The notes under the pieces: model-generated
Database searches by the model: none
The model's input: the letters and a program-made list of their open reading frames with translations, nothing else
What the model was told of the DNA's origin: nothing
Shown here: positions 14,005-23,634 of the stretch, one piece after another
Position numbering within the stretch: position 1 is the stretch's first letter
Layout: every line of letters begins with the position of its first letter
Assembly (NCBI GenBank): GCA_947650365.1
Contig: OX393549.1
Coordinates: forward strand, 89,008,556-89,072,555
From: Chamaelirium japonicum
Lineage: Eukaryota; Streptophyta; Magnoliopsida; Liliales; Melanthiaceae
Length of the DNA stretch: 64,000 nt
Reading direction: 5' to 3'
Translations under genes and position numbers: made by a program

Positions 14005-14340
14005 GAGCAGGGCGGCGTCAGGGGATCGATGAGAGCACCAGCGTTGGTGGTGGGCGGGCGTGGTTGAGATAGGGCGGCGTCAGGGGATCGATGAGAGCAC
14101 CGGCGTTGGTGGCGGGCGGGGGTGGTTGAGATAGGACATGTATCATCTCTCAGTTCTGGATTGTGTAAATATTATTTTGTAATATATGGTTATTTTTTGT
14201 TCTTGTCTATAATTGTCGGCCGAGAACTGTGGTAATATTTGATAATTTGCTGTAATTTTTTATCAATTTAGGTAATATTTTATAAATTGTGGTAATATTT
14301 GATAAATTGTGGTAATATATTGTGGTATTGAATCACAGGA
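14005..14340 (+). other. Candidate terminal exon and 3' UTR of the CACTA gene, with a 62-bp direct duplication
   Basis: After the acceptor at 14003-14004 a GC-rich segment follows, in contrast with the AT-rich flanks. It contains two copies of a 62-bp unit starting AGGGCGGCGTCAGGGGATCG at 14009 and 14071, differing at a few bases. After about 14134 the sequence becomes AT-rich with several AATAT/TAATATTTG runs that could hold poly(A) signals. The corresponding piece of the second element (47276 on) starts with the same GAGC but lacks the duplication. Coding use is uncertain. Confidence 0.4.
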
Positions 14341-14388
14341 ATTAAATAACATTATTTAGGTAAATTTATTAAAAAAAAAAAATACTTA

Positions 14389-14891
14389 TTACCGACGGAA
14401 ATTAATTATTCCGTCGGTAATAATATTTTTATTTTTTTTAAATTATTAATGATTTGCCGACGGCATATAATATCCGTCGGTAATATATATAGTATTACCG
14501 ACGGTTATATGAATTTGGTCGGTAATATATATATTATTACCGACGGGTAATATATATATGTGTCGGTAATATATATATTATTACCGACAGTATGAAATAT
14601 ACCCGTCGGTAAAATGGTTATATATTACCGACGGATTCTTATATTTCGTCGGCAATACTAAATTATATTAGTTTTAAATTGATTAAATATTACCGACGGC
14701 GTTAATATTACCGTCGGTATTAATTATTATTACCGACGGTAATATTTGGTCCGTCGTATTGTTTTCCCCGACGCCTTCTTTCCCGACAGCAAGCGACGGA
14801 AATACCTTCCGTCGCTATAGAATATTACCGACGAAATTTTAATATTACCGACGGATAGTGTCCGTCGGTAATAACTGTTTTTTTTGTAGTG
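14389..14891. repeat. CACTA subterminal boxes and right terminal inverted repeat
   Basis: More than 20 copies of ACCGACGG or its complement CCGTCGGT, exact or with one or two changes, alternate in orientation about every 15-35 bp in AT-rich spacers. The block ends in TTTTTTTTGTAGTG at 14891. Subterminal arrays of short inverted motifs are the transposase-binding regions of CACTA/En-Spm elements. The pairing of opposite orientations would also allow hairpins. Confidence 0.85.
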
Positions 14892-15881
14892 CCACATCAG
14901 CATTCCACTATCTAGTGTTTACTTCTTCTAACTGTCCCACTTCCCTTTCTCACTTATCTTGCAATAAAGTAAATCAAAAAAATATAAACTTAAATTTTTT
15001 TATTGTAGTAATAATGTTTTTTTTGGCGAATTATAAAAACCTCCCCTGAACTATACACCTCATTTCATATTAGTCTCTTAATTTTTTTTTAATAATTTTC
15101 CTGAACTATGCTTTGTCTGCATCTAGCCCAATATGTCAACTTTTATTCCAAAAATATCCTTATCCTAGTACGCATAAGGTTTCGGGACCCGCCGTTGTAA
15201 AAAAAAAAGTAAGAACATTTCCAAGTAGGAAGAAAATTTCCAAGAATATTATGGACTTATTCTGCCACTCCTATTCGACTATGCACGCCTCCGATCTGAG
15301 ATATTTAGTTGCAGCATAATCCAAACCTAACCTATCACTAGTGTGGCTGGTTGACAACCCTGGATGCTTAGTATTGAAAACTAGATGTAGCATGTTATAG
15401 GGGGTGGATTATCAAAAAATAAAAAAATAAAAAAAGGGCAATATCAATTCATACTCTCCTATCACCCCACTTTTCCAAATCCTTTCAATGGGTGGAGTTA
15501 ATTGTTTATTTATTTTGGTAATTAGTGGGGCCCTAGCCAGACCCATAAGTCACCACCGTACCATAGGGCACACGCAACAACCAGATCCGAACCGGGTAAG
15601 AGGAAGAGCCACCTAGCCCACAAAAGTTGCCACACCAGCAAGGAAGAGCGCCACACAGAGCGGGGAAGGGCCCACCTGACCCACAAGAATTAGCTACATC
15701 ATTGAGCGAGAGCATCATAAAAGAGTGGGGAGCGGGTGTCAAACTGAGTATCCATAAGGAGCAGTACCACTACCAACAACCCAAAGCATCAATGATAATG
15801 GGTGGAGTTACTCAATACACATGCTTACATAGGAGGCCATGAATACGGGAGAGCATTTTTTCTGCCCATCTGGTATGCTGT
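14892..15881. other. Spacer between CACTA 1 and the gypsy element, no gene seen
   Basis: AT-rich with poly-T runs to about 15110, then mixed sequence. A poly-A/T patch lies at 15411-15435. The short phrase GGGTGGAGTTA occurs at 15489-15500 and again near 15801. The open frames are short and overlap on both strands. I see no coding or RNA signal. Confidence 0.5.
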
Positions 15882-17888
15882 TGTATGCGCAGAAAAGGTA
15901 CAGGCCGTCTTTATTGCGCAAAACCAGATTACAAGTGTGGCCGGGACCCGGGTGGCTCGGGTGTGGCGAGTCCGGGTTGCGGTGAGTTTTGATCAGGAGA
16001 TTTGTGGGAGAGATCCTCTGGAGGGTCCCTTGGATCCGCGTCTCCACGTGGTTTTCGTGCGAGAGCTCTGAAGGGGTTGCCCAGGACAGAGGTCTTTACA
16101 AGGGGGGTTTTGGAGAGGCTAGGGAATGTCCGCCGTTTCTTTGGTCCCTTCCGTGCTTCGCGCTTCCTCGGCTAGGGGGTCTTCAGCTTCGTTCCTTGAT
16201 ATTCGTGTCTTCCTCGCTCCTTGCTTGACCCCGGCGTCCTTGATCGTCGGTTCGCGGCGTCGATCGTGCTTTTGGCGTCGGCATTTGGCTTTGGCTTTTT
16301 GGCTTTGGCTTGGCTCCGGCGTGGCTCTGGCTTTTGCTTTGCTTCGGCGCTTGCGCTTGGACGTAGCCGGGTGAGACTTGCGATGCTTTCGTTCTTCCGG
16401 ACTTCGCGTCGTATTGGCTAGAACGTGCGGTGCTTTTGCTCGTGGCCGGCGTAGTCGCTTGGCTTTGGTACTTGCGTTGCTTTGGCGCGGGCTTTACTGG
16501 GGCTTTGCTTTGGCTTCTTGCGTCGGCTTTAGCTTCAGCGTCAACTCGGTCTTCTTCTTCGAACGATGTGGGCTACTTCTCCGGTGCTTCGATGGTTTGG
16601 GTGCCGGTTGGACTTCTCTTCTTCTCTGGGCTTCCTTGGCGTGATCGGAGTCGAGGAATGCTTTCGAAGATAGTGGGGGTAGCACCGATCTCTGTGCGAC
16701 GGTTGTGGCGTCGGCTTTTGTTGATGAAGACGGCGGGGGTAGCGACGGTCTCCGTGCGACGGTTGTAGCGTCGGCTTTTGTTGATGAAGACGGTGGGGGT
16801 AACGACGCTTCAGGCAGTCTTTTCCAGGCTTTCTTCTTCGTGGATGGTGCAGACGTTTATCGAAGGCGACGGGGTGATGACGCTTCGTTCCTCTTCTCTG
16901 GGCTTTGGAGCTTGATCGGAGTAGAGGGTTTGTTGGAGTCGATGGGGTAGTGCCGCTCCGAGCTTCTTCTCCGGCCTTTGCTTCTGGCGTCTTCGGAGTC
17001 GAAGGGTCTTCTTCTCCGAGCTTTCTTCTTCGTGCACGGAGTTGAAGTCATGATCCTCTTGTGCAAGGGTCTTCACGTCGATGAGGGCTTTAAAATGGAC
17101 TAAGCCAATCCCGAAGGGACAGGCTTGCCCGTGCCTAGTGAAGCCTTGGGTCGATGAAGGAGCGTCTCCTCTTCTGCAGAGCTCCCGCACTTTGTCTTGC
17201 GATCTCTTCGACCTCTTGAACCTTCCCCCACCCCCTCTATTTATAGGCAAAGGGGAGGGGAGAGAGATATGGGAAGTTTTAATTTTAAATCCCTTTAATA
17301 TCTCTCTCATAATTACCCGGGATTTATTCATCCACTGATGAGGGGAATAACATTTATTTGTTTTCCTTTTCTGGCGGGGCTATTATGGCTGGATTTTGCA
17401 CACGAAATCGATGGCGATCCGGTGCTTCTTCTTGTGCGTCGGATCGAGGGATCGGCGCAGATCCGCGGGTGAGCAGACGTCATACGCAACCTCCCCCCGC
17501 GCATGGCGGTAGTTCTTTCCTTTTCTTTCTTCTCTTTCCTTTTCTTTTTTTTCCTTTTCTCTTCTTTCATTTCTTTTCTTTCCTTTTCTTTTCTTTCTTT
17601 TCTTTTCTTTCCTTTTCTTTTCTTTCCTTTCTCTTCTTTTTCCTTGCAAGGCCGGCCGGCCCCATGGGGTTCGGGTCCTAGTAGGGGCCGGCCCCATGGG
17701 GTTCGGATCCTATTAGGGGCCGGCCCCCCATTGAGTGTGGGGTCCGCTCCTCTTTTGTTGGGCGCGAATCAGGTTCGGGTCCGCACTGGTGCGTGCAAGT
17801 CGGGTCCGATTCGAAATGTGCGTCGGGTTTGCATCCGCGTTGGCATACGTAAGTCGGGTCCGGGTCAGACGAAATTCATGTATCTACA
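15882..17888 (-). repeat. 3' LTR of the gypsy element (2,007 bp)
   Basis: It matches 31284-33320 along its whole length with scattered substitutions. Differences include a tandem GGCGTCGGCTTTTGTTGATG unit spaced wider here (about 16708 and 16768) and a shorter polypyrimidine tract (17516-17645). It contains TATAAATAG on the minus strand at 17237-17245. TG/CA termini are present on both ends. Confidence 0.93.
17516..17645. repeat. Polypyrimidine (TTTTC/TTTCC) microsatellite in the 3' LTR
   Basis: Runs of CTTTT and CCTTTT units. The other LTR has a longer version at about 32909-33075, so the tract has changed length since insertion. It creates long Lys/Arg/Glu-rich or Phe/Ser-rich open frames that are not genes. 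Confidence 0.9.
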
Positions 17889-17901
17889 AATGCTCCCTCA
17901 A
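17889..17901 (-). other. Polypurine tract next to the 3' LTR
   Basis: Read on the minus strand, TTGAGGGAGCATT directly precedes the LTR start TGTAGATAC. This placement and the GAGGGAGC core fit the plus-strand primer site of Tat-type elements. Confidence 0.6.
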
Positions 17902-17995
17902 GGACGAGTGCGTCGGTAAGAACGTGTAGGGTTTGGACACGAAGGAATCGTAGAGCGCTTGTCCATAATTCCTTTTGTGGGCGGGGTTGGGGGTC

Positions 17996-18003
17996 TATTT
18001 AAG
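17996..18003 (+). promoter_or_regulatory. Candidate TATA box for the antisense PMD gene
   Basis: TATTTAAG lies in a GC-rich context about 140 bp upstream of the ATG at 18144, just inside the 3' LTR border and reading plus. The position fits a start site near 18030. It is inferred from position and sequence only. Confidence 0.45.
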
Positions 18004-18235
18004 GACCCCTACCCCCTTCATCCGCCTTTGTGCTTCTTTGTGAAGGTTCTGCCGGCTTCTGGAGACCGCCGTCGGAAGAGAGCTGCCTGGGGTTGCACGT
18101 GACTTGCTCCGTCTTCCCGGTGTCGCCTCTTTCGTCGGCGGCGATGGTGCGCGATTTGGAGGTCGTTGCGAAGGCGGGCTCGAAGCGACGATGCGGCGAG
18201 GACCGAGGCGGGGAGGATGGAGGAGCGCGGCTGAG

Positions 18236-19204
18236 GTACGGGTCGCCTTCGCCGCCTCTCTCTTCCTCTTTCTTCTTCTTCTTCTTCTTTCTCTTTTCCT
18301 TTTTTTCTTTTTCTTTTTTTTTCTTTTTTTTTCTTTTTCTTTTTCTTTTTCTTTCTTCTCTCTTCCTGTTTTTTTCTTTTCTCTTTTTTTTTTCTTCTTC
18401 TTCTTCGACTCCGGCCCGTGGGGGTAGCAGTGGCAGCGGTGACGGCGGCGGCGTCGGGGCTGCAGCGCGGCACGCGGGGCGGCGACGCGAGGTCGGCGGC
18501 CGGCGCGCGGGGTGGCAGTGCGTGGGCGCGGGGTTGGCGCGCGCGCGTCGGGCGTGAACGGGTCGGGCACGGGGGCCGGGGCCGGCGGCTGCGGGTGTGG
18601 GGCCGGCGGGCACGGGTCGGGCGCGGACGGGTCGCGCACGGGGGGGCCGGGTCCGGCGGCTGCGGGGCGGCGGCTGTTTGGTCGGGGCCCGGTCCCGATC
18701 GGTTTGGAGAAGGAAGGGGCAGCGGGCCCCCCCCCTCTCTCTCTCTTTGCTGTCCGGCTACTATTGGAGAGAGGGGGCTGCGGGCCCCCCCCTTTCCCGT
18801 TTTGCTGCACGCCCTTTTTTTTTTTTTGCTTTCTCCTTCTTTCCTTTTGCACTTTCTCTGGTCTGCGAATGCACTGGTGGTAGCAGCGTCGGCTCGTGGC
18901 ACACGGGCTGCGACGCGGGTGAGGGTTGACTGGCGAGTGACACAGTGCCGTGTGGCGGGGGCCGGGCCGGCAGGTGGCGTCGGCGTAGTCGGCCGGTACG
19001 GGTGGTGTGCGGACGCCGCATGGCGAGAGGGTAGTCGGCCGGTACGAGCGATGCACGGGCCCCGGGAGTGCGGTGCGAAGGCCCGGGCGCAGCGGTGGCG
19101 TGACCTTAAGCCGGGCGATCCTCCTGACAGGGGGGTGTGGTCCCCTTGGGTTTTTTTTTTTTTTGCGCGCTTCTCTTGACTTGCTTCCCTTCATGGTTCT
19201 CCAG
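18236..19204 (+). other. Inferred intron of the PMD gene, low complexity
   Basis: GT at 18236 and AG at 19203-19204 bound 969 bp made of a TTC/TTTC tract (18260-18415), a very GC-rich stretch (18420-18720) and T-runs. The minus strand gives a 469-codon Lys/Arg- and Pro-rich open frame here, which I read as a by-product of composition. Confidence 0.5.
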
Positions 19205-19310
19205 GGCTCGCGTCTTTGAGAGCTTGACTTCGCCGGGGTGGATAGCTGAGGACCTCTCCTGTAACATCCGCCCCAAACACACAAGATATTATCCGTTTTG
19301 CCAGTGCCCG

Positions 19311-19383
19311 CACGAGAACTTCCCAGGGAGGTCACCCATCCTGGTACTACTCTCGCCCGAGCACGCTTAACTACAGAGTTCTT
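19311..19383 (-). other. 5S rRNA-like block in Cassandra 1, left LTR
   Basis: On the minus strand it matches the middle and 3' part of plant 5S rRNA as I know it: GTTAAGCGTGCTCGGGCGAG, then AGTAGTACCAGGATGGGTGA. This includes the pol III A box, intermediate element and C box. It is too short and flanked by non-5S sequence, so it is not a 5S gene. Confidence 0.88.
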
Positions 19384-19422
19384 ACGAAATCCGTAGCGGC
19401 GCACGGTTTTAAAACGCGTCTT

Positions 19423-19538
19423 GGCAGGAAAGGTGGTGAGCCCCCAAACACAAGATATTGTCCTCTATTGGTCTCTTGGGTACTCGAACCCTCAACCTCA
19501 AGGTTTTGCACTAGCATGGTTACCATCGAACCACCTAG
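19423..19538 (-). mobile_element. tRNA-derived (SINE-like) insertion in Cassandra 1, left LTR
   Basis: AACGCGTCTT is repeated exactly on both sides (19413-19422 and 19539-19548). The related Cassandra 2 LTR has the site once, without the insert. On the minus strand the insert starts GGTGGTTCGATGGTAACCA and carries the pol III B-box-like GGGTTCGAGTACC 46 bp later. This fits a short tRNA-derived SINE. There is no clear A-tail. Confidence 0.72.
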
Positions 19539-19854
19539 AACGCGTCTTCTATGTTTGGGAGGGGAAATTATATAAGTAGCTCAGGATCTCCTTCTCTCCA
19601 GGCGATGTGGGGCTAACTCATGGCCTTGTACACCTCACCTCACCTCACCTCATCCATCTTGGCATTCCCGCCTCAGGAGTCTTGGCTCTTGGCTATTGGC
19701 CTATTGGATCTTGGTCGTCACAATGCACCCCCCTTAGGGCTACACGTCCTCGTGTAGGGTTAGACCCCTCCCATCTCGAGGAGAACCGGCTCTGATACCA
19801 TTTTGTAACATCCGTCCCAAACACACAAGATATTGTCCGCTTTGCCAGTGCCCG

Positions 19855-19926
19855 CACGAGAACTTCCCAAGGAGGTCACCCATCCTGGTACTACTCTCGC
19901 CCGAGCACGCTTAACTACGGAGTTCT
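19855..19926 (-). other. 5S rRNA-like block in Cassandra 1, right LTR
   Basis: It has the same match as in the left LTR, with AACTACGGAGTTC closer to the true 5S sequence. The two copies differ by a few bases, so the insertion is not brand new. Confidence 0.88.
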
Positions 19927-19966
19927 TACGAAATCCGTAGCGGCGCACGGTTTTAAAACGCGTCTT

Positions 19967-20082
19967 GGCAGGAAAGGTGGTGAGCCCCCAAACACAAGAT
20001 ATTGTCCTCTATTGGTCTCTTGGGTACTCGAACCCTCAACCTCAAGGTTTTGCACTAGCATGGTTACCATCGAACCACCTAG
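19967..20082 (-). mobile_element. Same tRNA-derived insertion in Cassandra 1, right LTR
   Basis: It is a 116-bp insert like that at 19423-19538, again between AACGCGTCTT repeats (19957-19966 and 20083-20092). Its presence in both LTRs means it was already part of the Cassandra copy that transposed here. Confidence 0.72.
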
Positions 20083-23000
20083 AACGCGTCTTCTATGTTT
20101 GGGAGGGGAAATTATATAAGTAGCTCAGGATCTCCTTCTCTCCAGGCGATGTGGGGCTAACTCATGGCCTTGTACACCTCACCTCACCTCACCTCACCTC
20201 ATCCATCTTGGCATTCCCGCCTCAGGAGTCTTGGCTCTTGGCTATTGGCCTATTGGATCTTGGTCGTCACATCTCCGATGGGAGGAGGTACCTTCGCTTC
20301 CCCCTTACTCGGGTGCACCGTTACCGCAACTCGAGGCGGGAAGACCTTCTATCGTTGCTCCGTGTCTTTGTCCACGAGCGTATCACGGAAGATGGAGTTG
20401 CGGATGCGACTTGTGGGATGCTGAAATTGAGCGAGAAGATTTATACCGACGAAGGGATTTCCATGAAGCTTCTACGGCCGAGTTTGAGTACTCCTTTCCA
20501 CCATTGCGATGAAGATTTCGTGCCCACTCTGGTCGTTGCCTCGAAGATATGCTCCCGATTGACCCGATGGGGTACCGATTCCTGGCCTTGGGGAGACGTC
20601 CAATACCTTTGCGGTTTTCGTGAATGGATGGGCAAGCTCTACGAGGTCTTTGGCGCAGAACCCGAGATGAATTTATTAGCCAAGTTTCTAGCGCCGGCTC
20701 GTCGAGAATACAGCCGTCCTGAGGGGATGTATCGCGCACTTTGTGAGCTCTGGTGTCCGGCCACCAACACTTTTCTTACTAGAGCGGGGGAGATATGAAT
20801 CTCACTTTGCGACGTCCACATCGTTTTCGGGTGCCTTGAAGTGCGGAACTACTACATGGAGGAGGTGCCAGCTTTGAAGAATATATTGGATTCCTGCCTT
20901 CTTTTGTTCAAGGCATACGCTATCATCGCGGCGCGGGATCAGTCAGATCAAGTGCGGCCTTCTTCTTGGGTTGACTTTTGGTTCAGAGGCGAGTATAGGT
21001 CTTCGGCACCTTCGGCTCATCCGATGTGGAAGATCGCTCAAATGAAAATGCCTCCGCTTCGTTCTTTCGTGAGGCCCATTGAGTCGTTGGCTCGAGAGAA
21101 GTACTCGATGGAGGGAAAGCAGTGTCCCTGGGAAATCCTCGGCTTGAGGCATGACAGCGAGGAGTGGCGAGCGGTTTATCGAGCCACCGGGCTGGTCATC
21201 TTCCTCTGTCGGTTCGTGCTTCCCTGTTCTGGCGAGGTTATCCGTCCGGGGACCTTCCTTGCAGCTTCCAGGATGGCGAGGGGGGAGCTTTTCAATCTAG
21301 CCCCGGCTATATTATGCGCCTTGTACCGGGGTCTCAGCGGGACTTACTGGGACTTGTCTAGCTCGGATAAGGCCAAGGAGGAGCTTGGCCGGTCTGTTGC
21401 GTTCGGACCCCTGCACTACTTGTATGGCTGGATAGCTCTGCATTTTCCAAAGGGGATCTTTGCCAGACGCGGGCATCCAGCCGACCTGCCGTTCCTGCCC
21501 GGGATAGGAGGGATTTTAAACGCCTTTATCAATTGGGAGTGTCCGAGGGAGTGTGCTCACACCCTTTTGAGGAAGATAGGAAGTGCCGACTTTGAATTTC
21601 TGTCAGAGTATTCGGTGCTGCCTCTGGAGAGGTCGACTGTCTACGACAATGAGGAGCTCCCCGACAACCTATACTGGAACATGGTCAGTTGCCACCCTGG
21701 CTACTTGGTTTGGCGCAAGGGGGATGTGGTGGAGGTGGAGCAGTACTCCCCTCACCGCTTCGCTCGCCAATAGGGATTTCGACAGGAAGTTCCTGGTATG
21801 CCTCAGCAGTTGCAGGGGCGCATCAGTCCGCAAGAGGGTTACCGCCTCTGGCCTTCTCTCTATGCTCGATTGACTGGTAGCAGCTTCTTTCCTGGGACCA
21901 AATCTGGGTTTCGGGACGCCGCCACTCCGGAGTACTGCAAGTGGATTGAAGGGCGAGTTTCCCCTTTGCTTGCGAGTCTCCCGGTCGACGTCTTGGCGAG
22001 CAGCGAGTTTAGAAATTTCTACTTTGACTCTTCTGCGGGGGTAGAGGACCGTCGCCTCCGACTGGGGCTTCAGAGGGCGCATAGGAGCTGTAGCCATCTT
22101 TCCAGTACTCGGCGTGTCCCTTCTTCAGCTCCGGTGTTAGACGCCGAGCTTACTAGTGCCCCCGGGGCATCCTGTTTCTCGAAGGCCGCTGTTGAGGGTG
22201 TCCCACCCAAAAGAAGAAAGGTTTGCATTCCTCGCGGGATGGTTCCAAGGGTCCCTTGTCTGGTGGAGGATACCGAGGAGCCCGGACTTCTAAAAGATGA
22301 GGTGATCCCTCCGTCTAGAGCTGCTTCATCCGACCTCGCAGATATGGAGTTCTCTTTATTTCACTTCCTTTCTATGCTCGGGAAGTTCCATCGTACTGAG
22401 CAGTGTATTTTCTTTTGAACAGATTCCGTAATAGTGGTAGAGCACGGGGCGAACTCTCCGAAGGTGTCTCTCGGGCATTCGTCTGTTGGCGCCGCATAGG
22501 AAGTGCCTGGGGCATGTGGGCTAGATATCCCTCCGGATGATCTGGATCTCCTCGGGCTTTGCGGGGAGAACTTCCCTGGGGGTGATATCGATCTGGATGG
22601 CATCGATGTTGACGCTTTGTCTTTCCATGAGGAGGCTAAAGTCTCAAGCATCGACAAGCGGCATTCCCCGGTTGCTGTACCCTCGTGCCTGTTGGAGGAG
22701 ACGGTTGTTGCAGCGGTAGCGGCGGTTTCTCCAGTTCTGCCACCCTCGTTGGCGCATACGGTTCCTGTCACAACTACAGTGGGAGGGAAGGTCTTGCCTA
22801 CCTACTCCGAGGCACCTCGCCCGAGTTTAAGACCGAGGAGCAGAGTTTCAGAGTTCCTTCTTGTGAGCTGCCGGCAGTATATCAAGTCGACGTTGGAGCC
22901 TTTCCAAGATGCTGGCTTTGGCACCCTCCAGGACTGGTGGTCGACGGACGGTGCAGAGTTTTGCACGAGCCTGGAGGAGTTCAAAGTCGATAGTTCTTCT

Positions 23001-23366
23001 TTCGTCATTCAGATGAACCTGCTTGTAACCGATAGCGAGGCCTATCGCTCCCGACGAGCTTTACTAGAGGGGAGCTCCCCTTCTGAGTTGGAGGCCGTTG
23101 AGGCGAGTTTGTGTCAGTCAGAGCACCAACTTGCGGAGGCCGCTTCCAGCCTGTCGAAGGCTCAAAGGAAGATAGAGTCTGTGCGCGCCTCACTCCGAAA
23201 GGCAGAGTCTCGTCTGGAGCGAGCTGAGGCTGCAGAGAGTGCTTTGAAGGCGAGTTACCTGAAGCAGCAGTCAGACTTGGCGACCCGTCGTGAGCTTCTG
23301 GCCACTCGTCCCGTGGAACTTCGGCGAGTGGAGGCGAATAGAGAGGAGTTACTGCGTCGTCTTTGA

Positions 23367-23634
23367 GCTCTGGACACCTTCTTTTAGTTGCTCATTGTCT
23401 GGTTGTTTTGCATTGTAGCTTTCTTTTTGGAACCTATGCCATGTATCATCTTTTCTCCATGATCTAATAATATTACCTCGTTTTGCCGCATCTTTTGCAT
23501 GGACCATTGTTGACTTTTCTTTTGGTCGGACTGAACCTGAAGTAACTTCTCAGGCTGCCTACATACCCCCTAAGGGGGATCAAGTCGCACATAGTTTATT
23601 TTTTATTTTTTTAGCAAGGGGTGTGGCCTTGCTT
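23367..23634. other. Convergent intergenic segment of the gypsy element
   Basis: It lies between the PMD stop and the integrase stop. It is T-rich on the plus strand, with CCCCCTAAGGGGG (23566-23578), a perfect 13-bp palindrome. It must hold both 3' ends. No poly(A) signal is certain. Confidence 0.5.

Larger units (their letters stand above)
1..14891 (+). mobile_element. CACTA (En/Spm) transposon 1, right-hand part
   Basis: The right end reads TTTTTTTTGTAGTG, ending at 14891. This is the reverse complement of the CACTACAA-type terminal repeat of plant CACTA elements. Inward from it come a block of alternating ACCGACGG/CCGTCGGT boxes (14389-14880), a short terminal exon (14005 on), a 12.8-kb 181-bp satellite and the 3' exons of a Transposase_24-type gene reading toward this end. 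The left end lies outside the window, so the TSD cannot be tested. A second element at 42665-47921 has the same order of parts, which supports treating all of this as one transposon and not as neighbouring repeats. The extent left of position 1 is unknown. Confidence 0.8.
19260..20271 (-). mobile_element. Cassandra TRIM 1, complete, with perfect TSD TCTCC
   Basis: LTRs at 19260-19722 and 19804-20271 start TGTAACATCC and end CGTCACA. They flank an 81-bp interior with GCTCTGATACCA (19789-19800), the complement of the initiator-Met tRNA site TGGTATCAGAGC. TCTCC is duplicated exactly at 19255-19259 and 20272-20276. Each LTR contains a 5S-rRNA-like block, the hallmark of Cassandra. The element codes for nothing and must move with enzymes from other elements. 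It is nested in exon 2 of the antisense PMD gene of the gypsy element, and so is younger than that insertion. Both LTRs carry the same extra 116-bp tRNA-like piece. Confidence 0.93.
18144..23366 (+). pseudogene. Antisense plant mobile domain (PMD, aminotransferase-like) gene, broken
   Basis: Exon 1 (18144-18235) starts MVRDLEVVAKAG and ends at CTGAG|GTACGG. Exon 2 starts at 19205 after TTCTCCAG, and the phases agree (2+1). The frame is interrupted by a Cassandra TRIM (19260-20271); element plus one TSD is 1,017 bp, so the host frame is unchanged. From 20277 the protein has PMD features: WSWGD-like WPWGDVQYLCGFREW, LWCPATNTFLTRAGE, LCRFVLPC, AASRMARGELFNLAPAIL, YRGLSGTYWDLS and FGPLHYLYGW. In-frame stops lie at 20796 (TGA) and 21774 (TAG). 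A further part (21798-22418) ends near a TTTTGAACAG acceptor at 22423. The last part (22503-23366, same phase) is acidic, then a coiled coil rich in Glu/Ala/Arg/Ser. PMD genes are known both as host genes and in Ty3/gypsy and MULE elements. It converges on the pol genes, with 268 bp between the ends. Confidence 0.82.

Noticed and set aside
17995-19404. 469-codon minus-strand ORF, Lys/Arg- and Pro-rich
   Set aside because: Made by polypyrimidine and GC-rich tracts inside the PMD intron; no family features.
19311-19926. 5S rRNA genes
   Set aside because: Only the middle and 3' part of 5S is present, inside LTRs with a Met-tRNA primer site. This is Cassandra.
20151-20271. MGLTHGLVHL... as the start of the PMD protein
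   Set aside because: It is the Cassandra LTR in frame by chance. The TSD at 20272 marks where PMD sequence resumes.
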